DNA from: an uncultured Clostridia bacterium
Lineage (GTDB): Bacteria; Bacillota; Clostridia; Christensenellales; CAG-138
Assembly: GCA_937915925.1 (NCBI GenBank)
Contig: CALGGM010000178.1
Coordinates: 25,585-89,584 of the forward strand
Direction of reading: 5' to 3'
DNA: 64,000 nucleotides
Part shown: in pieces, positions 40,531 to 50,216 of the stretch
Layout of the letters: every line of letters starts with the position of its first letter
Position numbering within the stretch: the first letter of the stretch is position 1
Notes under the pieces: generated by a model
What the model was told of the DNA's origin: nothing
Seen by the model: the letters and a program-made list of their open reading frames with translations, nothing else
Database searches by the model: none
Program-made: the position numbers and the translations under genes

Positions 40531-41917
40531 CAACAGCTATTCCGCCGTTATGGCGCGTAAAAACGAGATCATGAAGCGTGCGGTCGGCATGGACTACGAT
40601 CTGTTCGAGTCCGGCTCCATCGCGTTTGACTATGAGGCAATGATGGCGGCGACGGGTTATACGCTCGACGCGGTACGCAAGATCCAGACCGAGGAGTTTC
40701 AGATCGGCAACACGCCGCTGTATGAGCTCAAGAACCTGACCGCGCTTGCGCGCGCCTGCGCGCCGCAGGGCATGGGCGCCCGCATCTTCGTTAAGGACGA
40801 AGCATCCAACCTGTCCGGCAGCTTCAAGGTCCGCCGTGCGGCGACGAGCATCCATCAGGCGAAAAAGATGGGCTACAAGGGCGTCATCTCCGCAACGAGC
40901 GGCAACTATGGCGCGGCGGTTGCGGCATGCGCCGCAAAGGCAGGCTTAAAGTGCATCGTCGTGCAGGAATGCTTCGATTCGAAGGGCATCGGTCAGCCGG
41001 AGATCATCGAAAAGGCGCGTAAGTGCGAAGCGTTGGGCGCCGAGGTCGTGCAGCTCACCGTCGGTCCCGAGCTCTTCTATATGTTCCTTCGCATGCTCGA
41101 GGAGACCGGCTACTTCAACGCGTCCCTGTATACGCCGTTCGGCATTGCAGGCGTGGAAACGCTGGGCTATGAGATCGCACAGCAGTGCCGTCTGATGCTC
41201 GGCAGAGATCCCGATATGGTCGTCTGCACCAACGCGGGCGGCGGCAACCTCACCGGCACGGCGCGCGGTCTTCTGAAAGCCGGCGCGAAGTCCGAGGTCG
41301 TCGCGGCAAGCGTCAACCTTTCGGGTCTGCATATGGCGAGCGATCACCAGTTCAATCTGAAATCCTTCACGACCGGACACACGGGCTTCGGCATGCCGTT
41401 CTCGACATGGCCGGACCGCAGCGACGTTCCGAGAAGCGCGGCAAGACCGCTCCGCTATATGGATCGCTACGTGACGGTCAATCAGGGCGAGGTCTTCTAT
41501 ACCACCGAGATGCTCGCTGCGCTCGAAGGTATGGAAAAGGGTCCCGCCGGCAACACGTCGCTTGCGGCTGCATTTGCGCTTTCGCAGACCATGCCGAAGG
41601 ATAAGATCATCGTCGTGCAGGAGACCGAGTATACCGGCGCGGGCAAGCATGTCAACGCACAGCTCAGCTTTGCAAGAAGCAACGGCATCGATATTCATTT
41701 CGGCAATCCCGAGGATGAGGTTCCCGGAAAGAGCATCATTCTCCCCTCCCATCCCTCGATGATCAAGGCGCGTCCCGCCGATATGACGCATCTTCGCGCG
41801 TCGCTGATCCGCAACGCCCTGAAGATGACCGGCAAGGAACCGACCGACGCGGACATCGACTTCCTTGCAGAGGAAACCAAGACGGACAGAACATTTGTAA
41901 AGGAGCATCTAGCATGA
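40523..41917 (+). CDS. ortB: 2-amino-4-oxopentanoate thiolase, beta subunit
   Basis: A 464-residue fold-type II PLP subunit (threonine-synthase-like). The PLP lysine lies in SNLSGSFKVRRA, and the phosphate-binding Gly-rich loop is in CTNAGGGNLTGTA. The start ATG at 40523 is chosen because CGGAGG stands 11 bases upstream. The GTG/ATG pair at 40511-40514 overlaps that site. Together with OrtA it completes ornithine breakdown to alanine and acetyl-CoA. It overlaps oraS by 4 bases. Confidence 0.95.
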   Translation: MRDNSYSAVMARKNEIMKRAVGMDYDLFESGSIAFDYEAMMAATGYTLDAVRKIQTEEFQIGNTPLYELKNLTALARACAPQGMGARIFVKDEASNLSGSFKVRRAATSIHQAKKMGYKGVISATSGNYGAAVAACAAKAGLKCIVVQECFDSKGIGQPEIIEKARKCEALGAEVVQLTVGPELFYMFLRMLEETGYFNASLYTPFGIAGVETLGYEIAQQCRLMLGRDPDMVVCTNAGGGNLTGTARGLLKAGAKSEVVAASVNLSGLHMASDHQFNLKSFTTGHTGFGMPFSTWPDRSDVPRSAARPLRYMDRYVTVNQGEVFYTTEMLAALEGMEKGPAGNTSLAAAFALSQTMPKDKIIVVQETEYTGAGKHVNAQLSFARSNGIDIHFGNPEDEVPGKSIILPSHPSMIKARPADMTHLRASLIRNALKMTGKEPTDADIDFLAEETKTDRTFVKEHLA

Positions 41918-42279
41918 AACGCAACGACGACTTTGAAACAAGAAGAGAGCATTTGAAGGGGCTCTCCGACGCGGAGCTGGAAAACCGCTTCTGGTCGCTG
42001 ATCGACGAGCTGACCTCGCCGCTTCTGAAGCTCGGCTATGAGAACACGACGCCCGCCATTGAGCGCAGCGTGCTGCTGCGCATGGGCTTTTCTTCGCTCG
42101 AAGCAAAGGCGCTTGTCGAGGGCTGCATGGAGCATAACCTGATGGAGCACGGCGCGGGCAACGTCGTCTACCGCCTCTCGAAAAAGGACGGCACGGACGT
42201 TCGTACGGCGGGTCTCAAGCTGATTGAAACCGCGGCGTGGGAGGAAGCGGAAGCATTGTTCGGAGGTGAAAACGCATGA
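41914..42279 (+). CDS. oraS: D-ornithine 4,5-aminomutase, S (alpha) subunit
   Basis: A 121-residue small subunit of the B12/PLP aminomutase that converts D-ornithine to 2,4-diaminopentanoate. Recognised by its N-terminal LSDAELENRFWSLIDEL helix region and by the gene order. Start and stop overlap the flanking genes by 4 bases each, so subunits are probably made in fixed ratio. Confidence 0.93.
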   Translation: MKRNDDFETRREHLKGLSDAELENRFWSLIDELTSPLLKLGYENTTPAIERSVLLRMGFSSLEAKALVEGCMEHNLMEHGAGNVVYRLSKKDGTDVRTAGLKLIETAAWEEAEALFGGENA

Positions 42280-44504
42280 GCGAATATAAACTCGATAAGG
42301 ACACCAAGATCGACGTCGCAAAGGTTCTTGAAGACCTCGAGCATTATCATCCGCGCCGCCGCGGCTGGACATGGCGCGAGCCGCAGCCCGGTCTTGAAAT
42401 GGGTCCGTTCACCTATCAGGACGCAAGCAAGCCCTTAAAGGACAGCGTCGGACTTCCCCCTGCCCACTATTTCGGCGACATCGACCCGCAGCCGCTCCCC
42501 GTCATCACGACGGAGATCGCTTCCGGCAGATTTGAGGACGACATCCGCCGTATGCGTATGGCGGCGCACCACGGCGCGGATCACATTATGGTCATCCGTA
42601 CCGCGGGTCAGAGCCACTTCGACGGACTGATCGAGGGCACGCCGCAGGGTATCGGCGGCGTTCCGGTCACGCGCAAGCAGGTCCGCGCACAGCGCAAGGC
42701 GCTCGATATGATCGAGGATGAGGTCGGCCGTCCGATCAACTATCACAGCTATGTTTCCGGCGTTGCAGGCCCGGACATCGCGGTCATGTTCGCCGAGGAA
42801 GGCGTGAACGGCGCGCATCAGGACCCGCAGTACAACGTCATCTACCGCAACATCAATATGGTGCGTTCGTTCGTCGACGCATGCGAATCGAAAAAGGTCA
42901 TGGCGTGGGCGGATATGGCGCAGATCGACGGCGCGCACAACGCGAACGCAACCGCGCGCGACGCGTGGAAGGTCATGCCGGAGCTGATGGTACAGCACGG
43001 CATCAACGCGCTGATCTCCGCAAAGGTCGGCATGAAGAAGAAAAACATCTGCCTCTCCACCGTTCCTCCGACAGCAACGCCGGGTCCGTGCATCCATATG
43101 GACCTGCCCTATGCGGTCGCGCTTCGCGATCTGTTCCATGAGTACCGCATGCGCGCGCAGATGAACACCAAGTATATCGAAGCGTCCACGCGCGAAGCGA
43201 CGGTTACCCATGTGCTGAACATGGTCATTTCGAAGCTCACGAGCGCGGATATCCAGAGCACGATCACTCCGGACGAGGGACGCAACGTGCCGTGGCATAT
43301 CTACAACATCGAAGCGTGCGACACCGCAAAGCAGGCGCTGATCGGTATGGACGGACTGATGGATATGGTTGAGCTCAAAAAGGACGGCTATCTTCGCGAG
43401 AAGGCGCGCGAGCTCAAGGAACGCGCAGTGCTGTTCCTCGAAAACATGATCGAGCTCGGCGGTTACTTCAACTCCGTCGAGGAAGGCTTCTTCGTCGACT
43501 CCGGCATGTTCCCCGAGCGCAACGGCGACGGCATCTCCCGCAAGATCGACGGCGGCATCGGCGTCGGTACGGTCATCAAGCGCGCGGCGGATTACTGCGC
43601 GCCGGTCACCGCGCACTACGGCTACAACAACGTTGCGCAGTACGATCCGGACGCAGTCGACGATCCCGCTAAGCTCATCGGCGGCTGCACCTTTGAATGC
43701 CCCGAAAAGATCCAATATATCGACGAGCTCGACGAGACCGACAACGTCTATCTCCGTATGGACGAGGTCAAGGACTTTGCCGGTCCTGACGCGAAGCTCA
43801 TCAAGCCGGAAATGGAATGGCTTGCGGATGGCACCGTCATGCTGACAATGTTCTTCCCCACCGACGTGCGGCACGCGGAAGCGGCGGCGCTGGAGATCGG
43901 TAAAAGGATGAACCTTGTCGACTGCGAGGTCATCAACCGCGAGATCATGCACCGTGCCGAAGGTACGCGCATCGAGATGAAGGGCAAGGTCAACTTTGCG
44001 ATCAACATGGACGAGCTGCAGCTGCCCACCGTTCCTGACGTGCTGAGCGACGACGAACTTTGGGAAGCGATCGACAAGAAGCCCATGCGCATCGTAGCGG
44101 GCACAATCGGCGACGACGAGCATTCCGTCGGTCTTCGTGAGATTCTGAACATCAAGCACGGCGGCATCGAAAAGTACGGCATCGAGTGCATTTATCTCGG
44201 AACCTCCGTCCCGCCCGAAAAGCTCGTGCAGGCGGCGATCGAAACGAACGCGGACGCGATGCTGGCGTCCTGCATCATTTCGCACGACGATATCCATTAT
44301 AAGAATATCGCAAAGGTCGACCGTATCGCGCGTGAAATGGGCGTTCGCGACAAGCTGATGTTCGTTGCGGGCGGCACGCAGGTCACCGATGAGGGCGCGC
44401 GTGAAGCGGGCGCGGACGTCGGCTTCGGACGCGGATCACACGGAAATCATGTCGCGACGTTCCTTGTCAAGGAGCGCGCAAGAAGAGAACAGAATGCACG
44501 TTAA
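42276..44504 (+). CDS. oraE: D-ornithine 4,5-aminomutase, E (beta) subunit
   Basis: A 742-residue catalytic subunit. A TIM-barrel lies in the N-terminal two thirds and a Rossmann-like B12 domain at the C-terminus. The B12 motif DxHxxG is D614-E-H616-S-V-G619. K627 follows at the same spacing as the PLP-binding Lys629 after His618 in the Clostridium sticklandii enzyme, so both cofactor sites look intact. GGAGGTGAAAA precedes the start. Confidence 0.96.
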   Translation: MSEYKLDKDTKIDVAKVLEDLEHYHPRRRGWTWREPQPGLEMGPFTYQDASKPLKDSVGLPPAHYFGDIDPQPLPVITTEIASGRFEDDIRRMRMAAHHGADHIMVIRTAGQSHFDGLIEGTPQGIGGVPVTRKQVRAQRKALDMIEDEVGRPINYHSYVSGVAGPDIAVMFAEEGVNGAHQDPQYNVIYRNINMVRSFVDACESKKVMAWADMAQIDGAHNANATARDAWKVMPELMVQHGINALISAKVGMKKKNICLSTVPPTATPGPCIHMDLPYAVALRDLFHEYRMRAQMNTKYIEASTREATVTHVLNMVISKLTSADIQSTITPDEGRNVPWHIYNIEACDTAKQALIGMDGLMDMVELKKDGYLREKARELKERAVLFLENMIELGGYFNSVEEGFFVDSGMFPERNGDGISRKIDGGIGVGTVIKRAADYCAPVTAHYGYNNVAQYDPDAVDDPAKLIGGCTFECPEKIQYIDELDETDNVYLRMDEVKDFAGPDAKLIKPEMEWLADGTVMLTMFFPTDVRHAEAAALEIGKRMNLVDCEVINREIMHRAEGTRIEMKGKVNFAINMDELQLPTVPDVLSDDELWEAIDKKPMRIVAGTIGDDEHSVGLREILNIKHGGIEKYGIECIYLGTSVPPEKLVQAAIETNADAMLASCIISHDDIHYKNIAKVDRIAREMGVRDKLMFVAGGTQVTDEGAREAGADVGFGRGSHGNHVATFLVKERARREQNAR

Positions 44505-45870
44505 CGTACTGGTAGCAGAAATCGGATCGACTACGACGATCGTCAACGCGTTTGACGGTCTCGGTTCAACGGCCCCTTCCTTCGTCGCGCAGGGCAAGGC
44601 GCCCACGACGGTTTTGGACGGGGACGTGCGGATCGGGCTTCAGAACGCGGTTGACGATCTTCTTTCGCATACCGATGAACATGCGCTGACCTACGATCGC
44701 ATGCTTGCGTCCGGGTCGGCGGCAGGCGGACTCAAGATGACGGTCCACGGACTGGTCCGCGATATGACGGTTCGAGCGGCGGAAGCGGCGGCGCTCGGCG
44801 CAGGCGCAATCATTGTACAGACGACCGCGGGCAAGATGAACGAATTCGACGTCGAGGACCTCAATGCCGCGCGTCCGAATCTGATCCTGCTTGCGGGCGG
44901 TACGGATTACGGCGAGCGCGAGACGGCGGTTTACAACATGCGTATGATCGCAAACAGCGGTCTGAAGACGCCGGTGATTTATTGCGGCAATGTACAGAAC
45001 CGCACGGTCATTTCGCATATCGCCGGGGAAAACGGGATCCCGCTCTCGATCGCGGACAACGTTTATCCGAAGCTTGACGAGCTGAACGTCGAATCCGTGC
45101 GCAGGGTCATTCACGCGATGTTCGAAAAGCACATCGTGAACGCGCCCGGCATGGAACACATCCGCGACATGGTGAACGGCTCAATTCTCCCGACGCCCGG
45201 CAGCGTCATGCTCGCCGCGCAGCTTCTGTACGATGAGATCGGCGATCTTGCGGTCATCGACATCGGCGGCGCAACGACGGATGTGCATTCGGTTACGGAC
45301 GGATCGGTCGACATCGTTTCGATGATGACCACGCCGGAGCCGAAGGCAAAGCGCACCGTGGAGGGCGATCTCGGCCTTTACATCAACGCGCACAATCTGG
45401 TCGATCGGATCGGCGTCGATGTGCTCGATCGTGAGCTGATGATCGACACTGCGTCTGTCATGCGCGAATATCTTCCGATCCCCAAGACCGAGAACCAGTT
45501 CAAGCTGACGGAACGGCTTTGCCTCGAAGCGGGGTTGGTCGCGCTCGATCGGCACGCGGGAAAGCTTCGGCATCTGTATACGCCGCAGGGCAGACGCACA
45601 ATCGCCGAGGGCAAGGACCTGACGGCGATTCGCTGGCTCGTGGGAACCGGCGGCGCGCTGACAAGGCTTCCGCATCACACCGCGCTGTTACGGGCGATCG
45701 CGGACTGCAACAAGAGCCGTATGCAGTTGTTCCCTTCCCCGGGAACGGTTCGTACGCTCGTGGATAACGATTACATCATGGCGTCGATCGGCGTCCTCTC
45801 GAAGGAGGATCCTGACGCGGCGCTTCGCCTTTTGAAGGAGAGCATTCGATGGGACACAATCCAACACTGA
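44494..45870 (+). CDS. glmL: GlmL/MutL-family ATPase (aminomutase reactivation factor)
   Basis: A 458-residue member of the ASKHA-fold GlmL/MutL family. Relatives accompany B12 mutases and probably exchange damaged cobalamin. The phosphate-1 loop reads VAEIGSTTTIVNAF at the N-terminus, and phosphate-2 is VIDIGGATTDVHS. Its start at 44494 lies inside the end of oraE (11-base overlap), which is why I do not use the far upstream start. Placement right after oraE supports a role as OraSE reactivase. Confidence 0.9.
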   Translation: MHVNVLVAEIGSTTTIVNAFDGLGSTAPSFVAQGKAPTTVLDGDVRIGLQNAVDDLLSHTDEHALTYDRMLASGSAAGGLKMTVHGLVRDMTVRAAEAAALGAGAIIVQTTAGKMNEFDVEDLNAARPNLILLAGGTDYGERETAVYNMRMIANSGLKTPVIYCGNVQNRTVISHIAGENGIPLSIADNVYPKLDELNVESVRRVIHAMFEKHIVNAPGMEHIRDMVNGSILPTPGSVMLAAQLLYDEIGDLAVIDIGGATTDVHSVTDGSVDIVSMMTTPEPKAKRTVEGDLGLYINAHNLVDRIGVDVLDRELMIDTASVMREYLPIPKTENQFKLTERLCLEAGLVALDRHAGKLRHLYTPQGRRTIAEGKDLTAIRWLVGTGGALTRLPHHTALLRAIADCNKSRMQLFPSPGTVRTLVDNDYIMASIGVLSKEDPDAALRLLKESIRWDTIQH

Positions 45871-46919
45871 TCATTGACAGAAAAAAACTGCTTCACAATA
45901 TGCGGCTGCTGGTGAGCATGGCGCATGAGGAAGGCGTTCGGATCGCTCTCGTTTCAAAAGTCGTTTGCGCGCATCCGGCTGTGATCGACTGCATCAATCA
46001 CAGCAGAGCCGACATGCTTGCGGATTCGCGTGCGGAAAATCTTCTGCGTTCCGAAACAAGCCTTCCGAAGCTGATGCTTCGCGTGGGCATGCCGGAGGCG
46101 GCGGATGAGATCGTCCGCGCGTCTGACGTGAGCCTCGAAAGCGAGAAGGCAACGGTCCTTGCGCTGCAGGACGCCGCCGCACGCCAGAACAAGGTGCATC
46201 GCGTGATCCTGATGATCGACCTCGGAGACCTTCGCGAAGGAATTTTCTTCCGCAATTGGGACGAGATCCTTGCGTTTGCAAAGACGGTCAAGGCTTGTCC
46301 GAACCTTGAGCTGTACGGCACGGGGACCAACCTCACCTGCTATGGCTCGGTCCTGCCGGACCGGGAAAATCTCGGCATCCTTGTGCAGATCACGGAGCGG
46401 CTTCGAAAGAAGCTTGACCTCCCCATCCCCATCATTTCGGGCGGAAACAGCACGTCCGTTCAGCTCTTGCTCGACGGCACGCTTCCGAAGGGTGTCAACC
46501 ATCTGCGCCTCGGCGAATCCGTCATGTGCGGCATGATCCCCGGCACGTATACGCCGATTCCCGGCTGTTATCAGGATGCGTTTCGACTCGACGCGACGAT
46601 TGTGGAATGCAAGGAAAAACCGTCGTATCCCATCGGCACGCTCAGCAAAAACGCGTTCGGCGAAACGGTTACGTACATCGACAAGGGCATGATGAAACGC
46701 GGCATTGCGGCGATCGGCAGACAGGACGTGCGCATAGACGGGCTGACCCCGCTCGATCCGAACGTCGAGATCCTCGGCGCAAGTTCCGATCATCTTTTGC
46801 TCGATCTTACGAAATGCGACTATCGCGTCGGCGACACGGTTTCCTTCGGCGTCGATTACGGAGCGCTGCTTTCGGCGAGCACGAGCGCCTACGTCCGTAA
46901 GGAGGTCGTCGGACTTTGA
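45849..46919 (+). CDS. orr: Ornithine racemase
   Basis: A 356-residue PLP protein of the alanine-racemase fold that interconverts L- and D-ornithine, giving the substrate of OraSE. N-terminal LIIDRKKLLHNMRLL and K37 in ALVSKVVCAHP (Schiff base) are typical. It overlaps glmL by 22 bases and has AAGGAGA upstream. In some clostridia orr stands first in the cluster. Here it is last. Confidence 0.93.
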   Translation: MGHNPTLIIDRKKLLHNMRLLVSMAHEEGVRIALVSKVVCAHPAVIDCINHSRADMLADSRAENLLRSETSLPKLMLRVGMPEAADEIVRASDVSLESEKATVLALQDAAARQNKVHRVILMIDLGDLREGIFFRNWDEILAFAKTVKACPNLELYGTGTNLTCYGSVLPDRENLGILVQITERLRKKLDLPIPIISGGNSTSVQLLLDGTLPKGVNHLRLGESVMCGMIPGTYTPIPGCYQDAFRLDATIVECKEKPSYPIGTLSKNAFGETVTYIDKGMMKRGIAAIGRQDVRIDGLTPLDPNVEILGASSDHLLLDLTKCDYRVGDTVSFGVDYGALLSASTSAYVRKEVVGL

Positions 46920-47650
46920 GCACGCTTCACTATAAGGTGCATTCGGTCGAATCCGTCAAATCCACGAACACGACGGTCAAAGCGCTTGCCAAGGAAGGCG
47001 CGCCGGAGGGCTATGTGCTCGTCGCGTCCTTGCAGACGAACGGACGCGGCAGGCTGAACCGCGTGTTCTTTTCCCCAAAGGGGACCGGTTTATACGTTTC
47101 GATCCTGCTAAGACCGACTTGTCCTCTGCCGCCTTATGCGCTCACCTGCATGGCGGCGGTCGCACTGCGTGAGACGGCTGCGGAATTCAACGTCCCGTGC
47201 AGCATCAAGTGGGTCAACGATCTCTACGTGAACGGGAAAAAGGCCGCGGGGATCTTAGTCGAAAGCGCATTGGATCGCGACGGCGGGTTTCTCTATGCTG
47301 TCGTCGGCATCGGCGTCAATCTGTTTCTGCCGGAGGGCGGGTTCCCGCAGAACATCGAGAACACCGCAACCGCGCTGTTTTCCGATCCGCCGGATGAGGA
47401 AGTGAGAAAGCAGTTTCTAAAAAAGCTGCTCCTCCGGTTTAAGCAGCATTACGATCGCCTTCCGGAGATCGATTTTTTCGATGCGTACCGCGAAAACCTG
47501 ATCGGGATCGGAAAAGAGGTCATGGTATCGGGAGCGGACGGCGTGCGGTTCGGAACAACCGTCGGCGTCGATCGCTCGTTCCGGCTTCTGGTACGCTTTC
47601 CGGATGGGTCGGAGGAAGCACTTGACCGCGGAGAAATCTCGCTTTTATGA
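46916..47650 (+). CDS. birA: Biotin--[acetyl-CoA carboxylase] ligase, no DNA-binding domain
   Basis: A 244-residue biotin protein ligase. Motifs: QTNGRGRLNRVFFSPKG (usual GRGRxGR; the Gly is Asn), SIKWVNDLYVNGKKAAGIL, and a C-terminal SH3-like domain. The helix-turn-helix that lets longer BirA proteins repress biotin genes is absent, so it should be enzyme only. The start is TTG, overlapping the orr stop, with AAGGAGG 10 bases upstream. No biotin enzymes are nearby. Confidence 0.92.
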   Translation: MSTLHYKVHSVESVKSTNTTVKALAKEGAPEGYVLVASLQTNGRGRLNRVFFSPKGTGLYVSILLRPTCPLPPYALTCMAAVALRETAAEFNVPCSIKWVNDLYVNGKKAAGILVESALDRDGGFLYAVVGIGVNLFLPEGGFPQNIENTATALFSDPPDEEVRKQFLKKLLLRFKQHYDRLPEIDFFDAYRENLIGIGKEVMVSGADGVRFGTTVGVDRSFRLLVRFPDGSEEALDRGEISLL

Positions 47651-47654
47651 ACGT

Positions 47655-47696
47655 ACCGTATACCCTTGCCCGGTATACGGTATTCTCTAAGAGAAT
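47655..47696 (+). terminator. Inverted repeats after birA, possible terminator
   Basis: ACCGTATACC/GGTATACGGT (47655-47664 and 47672-47681) is a 10-bp perfect stem. Directly after it ATTCTC/GAGAAT (47682-47687 and 47691-47696) forms a second. No T-run follows, so termination is uncertain. An operator role is possible. Confidence 0.45.
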
Positions 47697-47708
47697 CCGA
47701 TAAATTCC

Positions 47709-47737
47709 TTGAAAAAACCGAAAGCGTCATGTATACT
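47709..47737 (+). promoter_or_regulatory. Promoter of ecfA1
   Basis: TTGAAA (47709-47714), 17 bases, TATACT (47732-47737), 28 bases before the ecfA1 start. Confidence 0.75.
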
Positions 47738-47765
47738 GTTACATGAAAATTTTTCGGAGCTCAGC

Positions 47766-48581
47766 ATGATACAATTCGATCACGTTACATTCCAATACGA
47801 AAAAGCCGAAACGCCCGCGCTTACGGACGTCAGCCTTGTCATTGAACAGGGCGAGTTTGTCACGATCGTCGGGCATAACGGCAGCGGCAAAAGTACGCTC
47901 GCAAAGCATATCAACGGTCTCCTTCTGCCGACTGAGGGCGTCGTAACGGTCTGCGGCATGCGCACCGATCACGAGGAGGACACGCTTGCGATCCGCCAAA
48001 AGGTCGGCATGGCGTTTCAGAATCCCGACAATCAGCTTGTGACGACCGTCGTGGAAGAGGACGTCGCGTTCGGACCGGAAAACCTCGGGATCGCGCCGAA
48101 CGAGATCCGCGTGCGCGTCGACGAAGCGCTTGCCGCGGTCGGCATGAGCGATTACGCGACGTTTGCGGTCCACCACCTCTCCGGCGGTCAGAAGCAGCGG
48201 ATCGCGATCGCAGGCATTCTTGCGCTGAAACCGGAGATCCTCGTGCTCGACGAAGCGAGCGCCATGCTCGATCCGAGCGGACGCGCGGAGCTTTTGGAAA
48301 CCGTTTCCAAACTGCATGACGAAGGAATGACCGTCGTCATGGTCACGCAGTACATGGAAGAGACGGTCGGCTGCGATCGCGTCGTCGTGATGAACGGCGG
48401 CAGGATCGTCCTGACCGGAACGCCGACCGAGGTGTTTCAGCAGCCTGAACTGCTCGCCGAAAGCAACCTCGTACCGCCCGAAACCGTGCGCATCCGCGAC
48501 ACGCTGCGCACCATAGGATTCACGCTTTCGGACCGGGTACTGACTGCGGAGCAGTTAGCGGAGGAATTATGTCCATCGTAA
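47766..48581 (+). CDS. ecfA1: ECF transporter ATP-binding protein EcfA1
   Basis: A 271-residue ABC ATPase of the shared energy-coupling-factor module that powers vitamin uptake with various S components. Walker A GHNGSGKST, signature LSGGQKQR and Walker B ILVLDEASAMLDP are intact. The start at 47766 gives MIQFDHVTF. It overlaps ecfA2 by 13 bases. No S component is in the window, which fits a group II system serving unlinked S genes. Confidence 0.95.
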   Translation: MIQFDHVTFQYEKAETPALTDVSLVIEQGEFVTIVGHNGSGKSTLAKHINGLLLPTEGVVTVCGMRTDHEEDTLAIRQKVGMAFQNPDNQLVTTVVEEDVAFGPENLGIAPNEIRVRVDEALAAVGMSDYATFAVHHLSGGQKQRIAIAGILALKPEILVLDEASAMLDPSGRAELLETVSKLHDEGMTVVMVTQYMEETVGCDRVVVMNGGRIVLTGTPTEVFQQPELLAESNLVPPETVRIRDTLRTIGFTLSDRVLTAEQLAEELCPS

Positions 48582-49420
48582 TCGATCATCTTACGTTTGC
48601 ATATACGGAGGGCGGCAAAAAGCTCGAGCCGACCCTGAAGGATCTGACCTTCACGATCGAAGAAGGTTCTTTTTTGGGTATCATCGGACACACCGGCAGC
48701 GGCAAGTCCACCTTTGTGAAGCATCTGAACGGCTTGATTCCGTGTGAAAAAGGAACGGTCACCGTCGACGGACATGATCTTTCCGACAAGGCGGAACGCA
48801 GGATCGTCCGCTCCTTGGTCGGCATGGTGTTCCAGTATCCCGAGTATCAGCTGTTTGCCGAATCCGTATTCGAGGACGTCGCATTCGGTCCGCGCAACAT
48901 GAAGCTGGACGCGGACGAGGTCAAGAAGCGCGTCGAGCACGCAATGGAGCTGGTAGGATTGGAACCCGAGCGCTTCTCTGCCCGCTCGCCGTTTGAGCTG
49001 TCCGGCGGCGAACGCAGACGCGCCGCGATCGCCGGCGTGCTTGCGATGCAGCCGAAGTACCTGGTGCTCGACGAACCGATGGCGGGCCTCGATCCGCTCG
49101 GCAGAAAAGAGATCCTCACGCTGTTGGAGAAGCTTCGCACCGAATCCGGCTGCACGGTCATTATGATCTCGCATTCCATGGACGATATCGCAAACCATGC
49201 GACAAAGGTCCTCGTGCTCGAACAGGGCAGCGTATTCGCGTACGACACGCCGCGGGCTGTATTTTTGCGCGCGGAAGAGCTGCAAAGGATCGGTCTGTCC
49301 GTTCCGAGCGTTACCAAGATCTGTATCGCGCTGCAGAAAAAGGGCGTACAGATTCCCGCATCGATCTGCACGGAGCAAGCGCTGATCGATTGGTTTAAGG
49401 AGGGCAATTTCCATGCGTGA
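48569..49420 (+). CDS. ecfA2: ECF transporter ATP-binding protein EcfA2
   Basis: A 283-residue second ATPase of the ECF module. Walker A GHTGSGKST, signature LSGGERRR, Walker B YLVLDEPMAGLDP. The C-terminal dimerisation region after residue 220 is typical of A2. It overlaps ecfA1 and ecfT (8 bases), so the three subunits are co-translated. Confidence 0.95.
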   Translation: MSIVIDHLTFAYTEGGKKLEPTLKDLTFTIEEGSFLGIIGHTGSGKSTFVKHLNGLIPCEKGTVTVDGHDLSDKAERRIVRSLVGMVFQYPEYQLFAESVFEDVAFGPRNMKLDADEVKKRVEHAMELVGLEPERFSARSPFELSGGERRRAAIAGVLAMQPKYLVLDEPMAGLDPLGRKEILTLLEKLRTESGCTVIMISHSMDDIANHATKVLVLEQGSVFAYDTPRAVFLRAEELQRIGLSVPSVTKICIALQKKGVQIPASICTEQALIDWFKEGNFHA

Positions 49421-50216
49421 CATTACCCTCGGTCAATACGTTGCCGGCAATTCGGTGATCCATAAGCTCGACCCCAGAACGAAGATCGCTATGATGATCC
49501 TTTATATCGTCATGACGTTCCTGGTCAAAAAGATCTGGTTTATGGCGATCCCGTTTGCGTATCTGGTGCTGGAACTGATCCTTTCCGGGATCTCGCTTCG
49601 GTATATCGTGAATTCGCTGAAACCGATTCGGTTTCTGCTGATCTTCATGTTCCTTTTGAATCTGTTTTTCACGAGCGGCGAGCATGTGTGGCTCGATCTC
49701 GGGTTCTGGAAGCTGACCGGTGAAGCGGTTATGCAGTCGTGCTTCCTTTCCGTTCGCATCATTCTGCTCGTTGCGGGCGCATCGATGCTGACGCTGACAA
49801 CCTCGCCCATCGCGCTGACCGACGGCATCGAACGGCTGTTCATGCCGCTCAAAGTGTTCCACTTCCCCGCCCACGAGCTTGCAATGATGATGACGATCGC
49901 GCTGCGGTTTGTGCCGACGCTGATGGACGAATCCGAAAAGATTCGAAACGCACAGATGTCGCGCGGCGCGGACTTTGAAAGCGGCAACATCTTTAAGCGC
50001 GTGAAAAGCATGATCCCGATTCTGATCCCACTGTTCGTGTCCTCCTTCCGCAAGGCGGACGAACTGGCGACGGCGATGGAATCTCGCTGCTATCACGGCG
50101 GCGACGGAAGAACGCGCCTGCATCAGCTTCGGTTTCAAAAGACGGATCTCTTTGCGATCCTGATCACGCTTCTGTTCGTCGCGGTGCTGATCGTGACGCT
50201 GGTGTTATTCTCATGA
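49413..50216 (+). CDS. ecfT: ECF transporter transmembrane protein EcfT
   Basis: A 267-residue scaffold protein with about five TM segments. Two coupling helices carry the Arg motifs MSRGADFESG and ESRCYHGGDGRTR that bind the ATPases. A hydrophobic segment ends the protein. It overlaps truA by 4 bases, the usual Firmicute order. Confidence 0.95.
   Translation: MRDITLGQYVAGNSVIHKLDPRTKIAMMILYIVMTFLVKKIWFMAIPFAYLVLELILSGISLRYIVNSLKPIRFLLIFMFLLNLFFTSGEHVWLDLGFWKLTGEAVMQSCFLSVRIILLVAGASMLTLTTSPIALTDGIERLFMPLKVFHFPAHELAMMMTIALRFVPTLMDESEKIRNAQMSRGADFESGNIFKRVKSMIPILIPLFVSSFRKADELATAMESRCYHGGDGRTRLHQLRFQKTDLFAILITLLFVAVLIVTLVLFS

Noticed and set aside
42435..44297. A 620-codon minus-strand frame opposite oraE
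   Set aside because: Antisense shadow of a highly conserved gene in GC-rich DNA. The composition (very rich in D, R, H, V) is typical of a shadow frame.
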